Below, piece by piece: positions 57,748 to 64,000 of a stretch of DNA of 64,000 bases; the first letter of the stretch is position 1, and each line of letters opens with the position of its first letter. The stretch spans positions 1-64,000 of the forward strand of contig CAMCRV010000007.1 in NCBI GenBank assembly GCA_945877365.1. The letters are read 5' to 3'. The position numbers were made by a program, and so were the translations under genes. Under the pieces are notes generated by a model. The model was not told the origin of the DNA. It did no database searches and was given only the letters and a program-made list of their open reading frames with translations. The stretch is from an uncultured Clostridia bacterium. GTDB lineage: Bacteria > Bacillota > Clostridia > Oscillospirales > Oscillospiraceae.

Positions 57748-58776
57748 ATGAAGATTATCCTTGACGCAATGGGCGGCGACAACGCCCCTGAGGCACCCGT
57801 ACTGGGCGCCATCGAAGCTGTGAAGGCCTACGGCGCACAGATCACGCTGGTGGGTCGGGGGGAGGCCATTCTGGCTGTTCTGGGCAAGCATGGCATTAAC
57901 GACCTGCCGGAGGGCGTGGAAATCGCCAACGCCGACGATGTGGTGGATATGCACGACGACCCGGCTTCCGTGATCCACAAGCGGAAGAATTCCTCCATGA
58001 TTGTGGGATTGAAGCTCCTGGCAGACGGGCAGGGGGACGCTTTCGTCTCCGCCGGCTCCACCGGGGCACTGCTCACCGGTGCGACCCTGCTTGTGAAGCG
58101 GGTGAAGGGCATCCGCCGGGCTGCCATGGCTCCCGCCATGCCCACCAAGACTGGGGGAAAGGTGATTATCTGCGACTGCGGCGCCAACGCCGAGTGCACC
58201 CCGGAATTTTTGCTGCAATTCGGCCTTGTGGGCTCCGCCTATGCCCAGAAGAGCCTGCATCTGGAAAATCCCAGAGTGGGGCTTCTGAACATCGGCACCG
58301 AGGACAGCAAGGGCACCCCCCTGCAGAAGGAGGCCTACGCCCTGCTGCAGCAGGCAGCGGAGCAGGGCCTGATCAACTTCGTGGGCAATGTGGAGGCTCG
58401 GGGAGTTCCGCTGGGGGAGGTGGATGTGGTGGTCTGCGACGGCTTCAGCGGCAATGTGCTGCTGAAATCCATTGAGGGCACTGCCATGTTCATGGGCAGC
58501 CAGCTGAAAAAGATCTTCAAGTCCAGCCTGATGACTAAAATTGGCTATCTGCTGTGCAAGCCCGGGGTGCAGGAGATGGTGAAGCTGATGGACTACCGGG
58601 AGATCGGCGGCACCCAGTTTCTGGGCATCAAAAAGCCCGTCATCAAGGCTCACGGTGCGTCCGATGCGCTGGCCTTCCGTAATGCCGTCCGGCAGGCCAT
58701 GGCTGCGGCGGAGGACGACTTCACAGCCCGGCTGGAGCAGGATCTGGCAAAAATGAAGGAGATCAGCCATGATTAA
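57748..58776 (+). CDS. plsX: Phosphate acyltransferase PlsX
   Basis: This 342-aa enzyme turns acyl-ACP into acyl-phosphate for phospholipid synthesis. The start is IILDAMGGDNAPEA, with VSAGSTGALLTG, CDCGANAECTP and CDGFSGNVLLKS further on. The ATG at 57748 follows AGAGGTGG; upstream in-frame codons lie in trmFO. It overlaps rnc by 8 bases. The acpP gene that often separates plsX and rnc is absent. Confidence 0.96.
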   Translation: MKIILDAMGGDNAPEAPVLGAIEAVKAYGAQITLVGRGEAILAVLGKHGINDLPEGVEIANADDVVDMHDDPASVIHKRKNSSMIVGLKLLADGQGDAFVSAGSTGALLTGATLLVKRVKGIRRAAMAPAMPTKTGGKVIICDCGANAECTPEFLLQFGLVGSAYAQKSLHLENPRVGLLNIGTEDSKGTPLQKEAYALLQQAAEQGLINFVGNVEARGVPLGEVDVVVCDGFSGNVLLKSIEGTAMFMGSQLKKIFKSSLMTKIGYLLCKPGVQEMVKLMDYREIGGTQFLGIKKPVIKAHGASDALAFRNAVRQAMAAAEDDFTARLEQDLAKMKEISHD

Positions 58777-59455
58777 GGATCTGGAAGCTGCCATTGGCTA
58801 TCGGTTTCACAACATCGCCCTGCTGCAGAACGCCCTGACCCACTCCTCCTACGCCAACGAGCGGTGGCACAACAGCCTGCTGAGCAACGAGCGGCTGGAA
58901 TTTCTGGGGGACAGTATTCTGGGTATGCTGGTGGCGGAGTATCTGTACCGCACCTTCCCCGGTCGACCGGAGGGGGAACTGACCCGGATGCGGGCGGACA
59001 TGGTCTGCGAAAAGACGCTGGCGGAGGTGGCCAACCGCATCGGCCTTGGCAACCACCTGCTGCTGGGGCACGGAGAGGATCGTCTGGGGGGACGCACCCG
59101 GGATTCCATTCTGGCCGATGCCATGGAGTCCGTCATCGCCGCCTGTTTTCTGGACGGCGGATTGGATGCCGCCCTGCAATTTGTCCGGAAATTCATTCTG
59201 GTGGAGGTGCCTGTCAGCCGCCTGAACAATATGGACTATAAGACCGCCCTGCAGGAGCTGGTGCAGCAGAAGAAAAATCAGGTACTGAGCTACTGCCTGG
59301 TGGGGCAGTCCGGCCCGGATCACGACAAGCAGTTTGATGTGGAGCTGAGCCTCAACGACACCGTGGTGGGCAGGGGCAGCGGCAGCAGCAAAAAGCGGGC
59401 AGAGCAGATGGCTGCCAGAGACGCCATGGAAAAGCTCTTCCCCGGGAAGGTATAA
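58769..59455 (+). CDS. rnc: Ribonuclease III
   Basis: This 228-aa double-strand RNA nuclease has signature NERLEFLGDSILG with catalytic Glu/Asp (about 37-49), second acidic site DAMESVIAACFLDGG, and a C-terminal dsRBD (about 155-225, ending KKRAEQMAARDAMEKL). The ATG lies inside the end of plsX. It closes the housekeeping operon, followed by a terminator. smc/ftsY, frequent next genes, are not here. Confidence 0.96.
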   Translation: MIKDLEAAIGYRFHNIALLQNALTHSSYANERWHNSLLSNERLEFLGDSILGMLVAEYLYRTFPGRPEGELTRMRADMVCEKTLAEVANRIGLGNHLLLGHGEDRLGGRTRDSILADAMESVIAACFLDGGLDAALQFVRKFILVEVPVSRLNNMDYKTALQELVQQKKNQVLSYCLVGQSGPDHDKQFDVELSLNDTVVGRGSGSSKKRAEQMAARDAMEKLFPGKV

Positions 59456-59460
59456 TGCAT

Positions 59461-59494
59461 AAAGGCAGACCTGTTTTCATGGGTCTGCCTTTTG
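59461..59494 (+). terminator. Terminator of the housekeeping operon
   Basis: AAAGGCAGACC, 9-base loop, GGGTCTGCCTTTT, just after rnc. Confidence 0.9.
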
Positions 59495-59524
59495 ACCTGC
59501 CGGGACTCGAAAGGGGCGGCAATG

Positions 59525-59570
59525 AAAAAGGGGCCTTCCCACCGCTTTGGTGGGAAAGCCCCTTTTCCGT
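59525..59570 (-). terminator. Terminator of the orphan EIIC gene
   Basis: Minus strand: AAAAGGGGCTTTCCCACC, aagc-type loop, GGTGGGAAGGCCCCTTTTT: a long stem with a T run, downstream of the stop at 59600. Confidence 0.9.
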
Positions 59571-59599
59571 TGGTATATTAAGGAAGAGAGAAGACTGTT

Positions 59600-60643
59600 T
59601 TATGCGAACTGGACATCGGGCGCCTTGGTCTCTGCCGCGAAGTCGGTGCCGTCCTCGCCGCGCTTGCGGAAGACCCAGCTGCCCAGCAGGCCAGCAGCGC
59701 AGCCGCCCAGAATGCCGAAGCCCATGGCCAGAACCACATTCACAGGGTTATTGAAGGCAAAGGGAGCCAGCAGGCCGGGGATGGGAGAGGCGGTGCCGGG
59801 GGCATTGTTGACGATGCCGAAGACGGCTGCGGAGATACCTGCCAGACCGCCCCCCAGGAAGTTGGAGCAGAAGATGGGGATGGGGTTGGCGGTGATGATA
59901 TTGGCCTGGGTCAGGGGCTCCAGCATGACGGCAATCACATTGCCCTTGTTGCCCAGCTTCAGACGGTGGAAGATAATGCCGTTGGTGAAGCTGCCGCCCA
60001 CGCAGGCCACAGCGGCAATGCCCATGGGCAGACCGGTGAGACCCAGCATGGCAGTCAGAGCCATGGAGCTCAGGGGAGAGGTGCAGATCATCTTCATAAT
60101 GCCCCCCAGCAGGAAGCCCATCACCATGGGAGACTGCTCGGCTGCGGCGCTGATGGCGCCGCCGATCTGCCCCAGAATCAGGTTCACGGCAGGGTCAACG
60201 GCGATGGCCAGGAACCGTGCCAGAGGAGCGGTGACCAGAGCACCCAGAATCACATTCAGACCCTCGGGCAGCTTCTTCTCCAGCACGGGGGCGACGAGAC
60301 CCACCAGATAGCCGGCGATGAAGCCGGGGAGGATTCCGTAGCCGCCCACAGCCAGACCGGCCACCACGGCAAAGACGGGGTTGACGCCCATGGCCAGAGG
60401 TACAGTGATGGCGGCTGCCACACCACCCAGGCTGCCGGAGGTGGCGCCCAGCACCTGGAAGAATTCCAGAGCCAGAGCATCGCCCAGAATGTACTTGTGA
60501 ACCGCCTCCACCAGGAAGGATGCAATGGCGGCATCTGCCATGCCGGACATGGCCTGGGAGCCCTTGGGAGCCTTCATGCTGAATACGGAGAAAACAGCCA
60601 GAGTGACCAGAAGCAGGCCTACGCCTTTGAGAATTGTGAACAT
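59600..60643 (-). CDS. Orphan PTS EIIC-like transporter
   Basis: This 347-aa membrane protein of about ten helices is of the stand-alone PTS EIIC type found without EIIA/EIIB. Segments include VPLAMGVNPVFAVVAGLAVGGYG, MKMICTSPLSSMALTAMLGL and ANIITANPIPIFCSNFLGGG, quoted in part. The start at 60643 is preferred because GGAGG lies 7-8 bases upstream; an ATG at 60658 overlaps that site. It lies downstream of a two-component system that may control it. Whether it transports by phosphotransfer at all is unclear. Confidence 0.8.
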   Translation of the reverse strand: MFTILKGVGLLLVTLAVFSVFSMKAPKGSQAMSGMADAAIASFLVEAVHKYILGDALALEFFQVLGATSGSLGGVAAAITVPLAMGVNPVFAVVAGLAVGGYGILPGFIAGYLVGLVAPVLEKKLPEGLNVILGALVTAPLARFLAIAVDPAVNLILGQIGGAISAAAEQSPMVMGFLLGGIMKMICTSPLSSMALTAMLGLTGLPMGIAAVACVGGSFTNGIIFHRLKLGNKGNVIAVMLEPLTQANIITANPIPIFCSNFLGGGLAGISAAVFGIVNNAPGTASPIPGLLAPFAFNNPVNVVLAMGFGILGGCAAGLLGSWVFRKRGEDGTDFAAETKAPDVQFA

Positions 60644-60775
60644 ATCGGAAACCTCCATATCAAGTGTCGTTTGTTATGGCCTGATTATAGATACGGAGTT
60701 TCAAGAAGTTTCAAAGGGTTTCGATATTTTTTTCACAATTTTGAAATTTAGGCTATTTTACCAAAAACAGGAACT

Positions 60776-61627
60776 TTATTTGTAGCAATATGACATAAGA
60801 GCATTGAGAAAGTTGCGGATCTTCACATTTCCACCCTTCAAATTCCTGCCCCGGATGTGATCCATTTCCGCCCGGATCTGCTCAAAGTTGAACAGGGTGT
60901 TGGAGTATTCTATAAAGGTGTCGTTGGAGTAGTCCTCCAACCCCAGGTGCGCCAGATTCACCATGGCGGTGTTGGCGGTGCGGCGGATGCGCTGCTCCAC
61001 GGATTTGGGGGTGTCGCTGAACCGGGCGCAAAGCTCCGTCAGGGTCATGTCCGTGGCGGTGTCCCGGTGGGTGATCATGTAATCCACCACCTGAATGATG
61101 TCCTTGCTGCCAATTTCACCGATAACCCCCAGCCGCTGCAAAATATCCTTTGCTTTTTGGATGTGGGCAGGCTCTTGCCGGGGGGCAGGGGAGGCCTTGG
61201 GCATCATGTCCTGCATCTGGGTCATAAACAGGGTCTGCATACTGCTCAGGGTACGCTTCATGGCTATGCTCTGGCTGACTTTTGTGAGGACGCTCTCCAC
61301 TTCAATGGCGTTGATGGGCTTCTGGATGAAGAACTCCACGCCGCTTTCGTAGGCGGCGGAGATCATGTCCTTGTTGGAAACCTGAGACAGCATGATGTAG
61401 GCAATGCCCGGGTGCTGGACATTGGCCTGCTTCACGAAGGAAATGCCGTCCATGCCCGGCATCAGCAGGTCGATGATGACGATATCCGGCTTGCAGTATT
61501 TGAGATCCTCCATCGCATCCACAGGCGAGCCGCAAAGGCCGCAGATTTCCCCCAGATTCCTGGTCTGGATGATGATTTTCAGAATGTTGAGAATATTGGG
61601 ATCGTCGTCGATGAGATAGATTTTCAA
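60776..61627 (-). CDS. Response regulator with YcbB/GlnL-type output domain
   Basis: This 283-aa protein has a receiver domain (about 1-120; IDDDPN, phospho-Asp in IVIIDLLMPGMDG, Lys in FIQKPI). The helical C-terminal domain (about 155-283) contains RLGVIGEIGSKDIIQVVDYM, as in Bacillus GlnL (YcbB). Its TTG start overlaps the kinase stop in a TTGA arrangement, with GGAGGTGA upstream. It probably activates the EIIC gene 130 bases downstream. Confidence 0.87.
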   Translation of the reverse strand: MKIYLIDDDPNILNILKIIIQTRNLGEICGLCGSPVDAMEDLKYCKPDIVIIDLLMPGMDGISFVKQANVQHPGIAYIMLSQVSNKDMISAAYESGVEFFIQKPINAIEVESVLTKVSQSIAMKRTLSSMQTLFMTQMQDMMPKASPAPRQEPAHIQKAKDILQRLGVIGEIGSKDIIQVVDYMITHRDTATDMTLTELCARFSDTPKSVEQRIRRTANTAMVNLAHLGLEDYSNDTFIEYSNTLFNFEQIRAEMDHIRGRNLKGGNVKIRNFLNALMSYCYK

Positions 61628-62895
61628 ATTTCGGTCACCTCCAGCTGCCGTTTGGGAACGCGGATGGAAAAGGTGGTGCAGCCCGGGCGGGAATCTACGG
61701 AAATGCTGCCCTGAAGCTGGTTTTTTACCACATCCTCCACCTGATTCAGCCCCAGACCCCGGCTGATTTCCCCGGTGGTGAAGTTGATTTTGGTGGAGAA
61801 GCCGGGCTTGAAAATATGCGGAAGGTTCTCCGCCGGGATGCCGGGGCCATTGTCGGTGATGTCAAACTGCCGTTCCTCGCCGCACTCCGTTTCCGTGAAG
61901 GTCAGGACGATGGTGCCTGATTCGCTGGCCTCCACGGCGTTGGTGAAGAGGTTGCGGAACACCGACAGAAGGAAATAGTGCTTATCCGTTTTAAAGTTGT
62001 TTTCCAGCTGGATGTTCAGCTCCAGCTTTTTCCCCTTCTCCTCCGCCAGCATGGTCAGGGAGTTCTGCAGCACCGTGAGAATATCGGAAAGGGACATTTC
62101 CCCATCGTGGAGGTTCAGCTCCAGCGCCTCGGAGATGCCCCGGAGGATCATCAGATATTCCTTTTTGACCTCGTGGATGTCCTTGGCCACCGTCAGGGCG
62201 CTCTGGGACAGCTCCGAATCCACATGGTGCTCCTGCATCCGGGAGAAGAGCTGGTAGGATTTTGCCATGGCGTCCTCGATCAGGGCGGTGTTTTTGTGCA
62301 TCCAGATGATTTCGGAGTTCAGCTTGGAGATCAGCAGAATCAGCCGCTGATACCGGTTGGCGTGCTCGGTGCTGATGAGCAGGAACCGGTACTGGCTCAG
62401 GCCGGTGATCACCGCCCAGAGGATTACCGTCCGCAGCAGCGCCACCAGCAGGATGTTCACCTGCAAAGACACCGAAAGGGCTCCCAGCCCCAGACGGCAC
62501 AGCAGCTCCGACAGGTTTGCCAGATAGTCCATGAAAAACAGGGCAATGTAGCAGTGCTTATGGGGCAGCTTATACTCCCGGCTGCGGAAATAGAGAAACA
62601 GCAGACCGCCGTAGATGAGGTAGAAGATCAGCTCCGGGAAGAAATCCCCGAAAGACTGCACGGAAAAGCCGGTGCGCAGGGAGTTGATGAACACCCGGGA
62701 CAGGAAAACGCCGCAGCCTGCCAGCGCCGTGATGGGCAGCACCGGGATCTTCTGATACAGGAAGATCAGGATGGGCAGCAGCACAATTCCCAGAGACACC
62801 CGGAAATTGCTGGCGAAAATATCCACATTGAGCTGAGCCAGCAGGACAATGAAGATGCTGAAGGTGAAGATTTGCTTTTGCCATGTGGGCTTCAT
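61624..62895 (-). CDS. GlnK-like sensor histidine kinase
   Basis: This 423-aa membrane kinase has six or seven N-terminal helices (to about residue 175), a phosphoacceptor region with DIHEVKKEYLMILRGI, and an HATPase domain with NLFTNAVEASESG, DNGPGIP and GLGLNQVEDVV. The H-box resembles Bacillus GlnK (YcbA), the partner of GlnL. The integral-membrane sensor suggests detection of a small molecule at the membrane. AGGAGGAG precedes the ATG. Confidence 0.87.
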   Translation of the reverse strand: MKPTWQKQIFTFSIFIVLLAQLNVDIFASNFRVSLGIVLLPILIFLYQKIPVLPITALAGCGVFLSRVFINSLRTGFSVQSFGDFFPELIFYLIYGGLLFLYFRSREYKLPHKHCYIALFFMDYLANLSELLCRLGLGALSVSLQVNILLVALLRTVILWAVITGLSQYRFLLISTEHANRYQRLILLISKLNSEIIWMHKNTALIEDAMAKSYQLFSRMQEHHVDSELSQSALTVAKDIHEVKKEYLMILRGISEALELNLHDGEMSLSDILTVLQNSLTMLAEEKGKKLELNIQLENNFKTDKHYFLLSVFRNLFTNAVEASESGTIVLTFTETECGEERQFDITDNGPGIPAENLPHIFKPGFSTKINFTTGEISRGLGLNQVEDVVKNQLQGSISVDSRPGCTTFSIRVPKRQLEVTEI

Positions 62896-62935
62896 GGTGC
62901 TCCTCCTTTTGGGCGGATGTGGGATTTTGTCCTAT

Positions 62936-63151
62936 GTGCTTATGGGTTTTACACAGCGGGGTGATAATTGGAATTTGTGGGGGTGTCCAAAGCCTCCCCT
63001 GTGTAAGGGGAGGTGGCAAAAATCTATTGATTTTTGCCGGAGGGGTTGTCAATCCCCCAGTCAGCTTCGCTGACAGCCCCCTTTACACAAGGGGGCCTTT
63101 GAGCTCGCTAAATTCCAATTTGTCGCTTTACTGACTTACGCCGATACGCAC
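62936..63151. mobile_element. MITE-like element B5
   Basis: Begins GTGCTTATGGG and ends CCGATACGCAC (related inverted termini). The interior matches B3. Flanks ttttgtcctat and attgtcatgctat share ttgtc and ctat and may be a worn target duplication. It lies in the gap 62896-63314. Confidence 0.8.
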
Positions 63152-63265
63152 ATTGTCATGCTATGTTCAGTATATCATAGCGGAGCGGTGTTTTCAATCT
63201 TCCCGGAGGGAGAAAAGGGCAAAATGACAACAGAAAGGGGAAGAAACTGTAATCTGATAAACAAT

Positions 63266-63300
63266 ACCGGCTCTCCCATCGGGAGAGCCGGTATTGTTTT
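63266..63300. terminator. Terminator of the second hybrid kinase gene
   Basis: AATACCGGCTCTCCC, ATC, GGGAGAGCCGGTATT: a perfect 15-bp stem, with a T-rich tail on the plus side and ACAAT-type sequence on the minus side. Confidence 0.85.
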
Positions 63301-63314
63301 CGGAAGCCTCCGGC

Positions 63315-64000
63315 TTACAGGAGCCAGCGGATCAGGGTTTTGGCCAGAATATTCAGGTCAAGGGGCTTTGCAATGTGCTCATTCATGCCCACGGTTTTGG
63401 CGGCGTGGACATCCTCAGCGAAGGCATTGGCGGTCATGGCGACAATGGGAACCTGCCTGCAGTAGCTGCGATCCATGGCGCGGATGGCTCGGGCGGCATC
63501 GTAGCCATTCATCCGGGGCATCTGGATATCCATAAAGATGATGTCGTAGTAGCCGTCCGGACAGTCGGTGACCAGATCCACCGCCTGAATTCCGTCCACG
63601 GCGCGCTCCACCAGAATGCCGGTCATGCCCAGAATCTCCGTGGCAATTTCGGCGTTCAGTTCGTTGTCCTCCACCAGCAGGGCGCGCTTTCCGGTGAGGT
63701 CAATGTCCCCCAGCTCCACCAGAGGCTCCGCCTGAGCGATCTCTTCCTCGCCCAGCAGAACGGAGAAGGTTTTGGCCAGCCGGGAACGGAACAGGGGTTT
63801 GCTGATGAAGGCGTTGGCGCCGGCGGCGCGCGCCTCCTGCTCGATATCCGACCAGTCGTAGGCGGAGATGATGATAATGGGAACATCCGCACCAACCGCC
63901 CCGCGAATGGCTCGGGTGGTGGCGATGCCGTCCATGTCCGGCATCTTCCAGTCGAGGATGCAGGCGAAGTAGTCCCGATTCTGCGCATGGTGCTCCACCA
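63315..64000 (-). CDS. Hybrid histidine kinase/response regulator, C-terminal part (runs off the window end)
   Basis: The frame is open to base 64000, so the start and kinase core lie outside. The visible part is the end of one receiver (phospho-Asp in CILDWKMPDMDG, then IIISAYDWSDIEQEARAAG) and a complete second receiver (LLVEDNELNAEIATEIL, Asp in IIFMDIQMPRMNG, Lys in HIAKPLDL). The layout and wording match the last third of the kinase at 13899-16859, so the two are paralogues. Confidence 0.9.
   Translation of the reverse strand, partial: VEHHAQNRDYFACILDWKMPDMDGIATTRAIRGAVGADVPIIIISAYDWSDIEQEARAAGANAFISKPLFRSRLAKTFSVLLGEEEIAQAEPLVELGDIDLTGKRALLVEDNELNAEIATEILGMTGILVERAVDGIQAVDLVTDCPDGYYDIIFMDIQMPRMNGYDAARAIRAMDRSYCRQVPIVAMTANAFAEDVHAAKTVGMNEHIAKPLDLNILAKTLIRWLL

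Overview
The window looks like chromosomal DNA from a GC-rich gut Firmicute of the Oscillospiraceae/Ruminococcaceae type. This is an inference from Gram-positive style ribosome binding sites, lipoproteins, a blaI/M56 pair, a clostridial dprA-topA-trmFO and plsX-rnc core, and many short dispersed repeats typical of that group. No rRNA, tRNA, CRISPR array or prophage was recognised.

Layout. 1-1634: the N-terminal part of an SH3-repeat lipoprotein and two small proteins. 2120-4489: a flavin/redox cluster (NusG-domain-II protein, Gx transporter, ApbE FMN transferase) with two tiny ORFs around apbE. 4839-6329: a lone tyrosine recombinase and an Hpt-like protein lacking its histidine. 6393-13538: a self-contained sugar PTS operon with a RAT/terminator switch, a BglG-type antiterminator, EIICB, a GH4 6-phospho-alpha-glucosidase, EIIA, HPr and EI. 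13899-16859: a hybrid histidine kinase, divergent from 17277-25858, an ABC sugar importer followed by two Gfo/Idh/MocA oxidoreductases, two TIM-barrel isomerases and an arylamine N-acetyltransferase. 25919-29859: RidA, an rRNA methyltransferase and a membrane-bound nucleotide-sugar dehydratase. 30227-33818: KdpE/KdpD, a 44-aa membrane peptide and TrkA. 34242-37339: a BlaI-type repressor and a large M56 sensor protease. 37393-41460: a 2.1-kb tandem duplication carrying two mosaic polytopic membrane proteins. 41667-47766: a surface-glycan operon (two glycosyltransferases, DUF2304, B12-type radical SAM enzyme, pyruvyltransferase-like protein, flippase). 47996-51598: an ECF-type sigma factor with its likely anti-sigma, a VanZ-like protein and cardiolipin synthase. 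52089-59455: a housekeeping operon (TrmH-type methylase, DprA, TopA, TrmFO, PlsX, RNase III). 59600-62895: an orphan EIIC next to a GlnK/GlnL-like two-component system. 63315-64000: the C-terminal end of a second hybrid kinase.

Intergenic space is unusually rich in short non-coding mobile-looking repeats. At least three modular families share ends. One copy (4491-4718) has 11-bp terminal inverted repeats and a perfect 10-bp target duplication, so these are best read as MITE-like elements. Other distinctive points are a run of abutting perfect hairpins (13593-13741), a PTS HPr lacking the Ser46 regulatory site, and the mosaic duplication at 37.3-41.5 kb.
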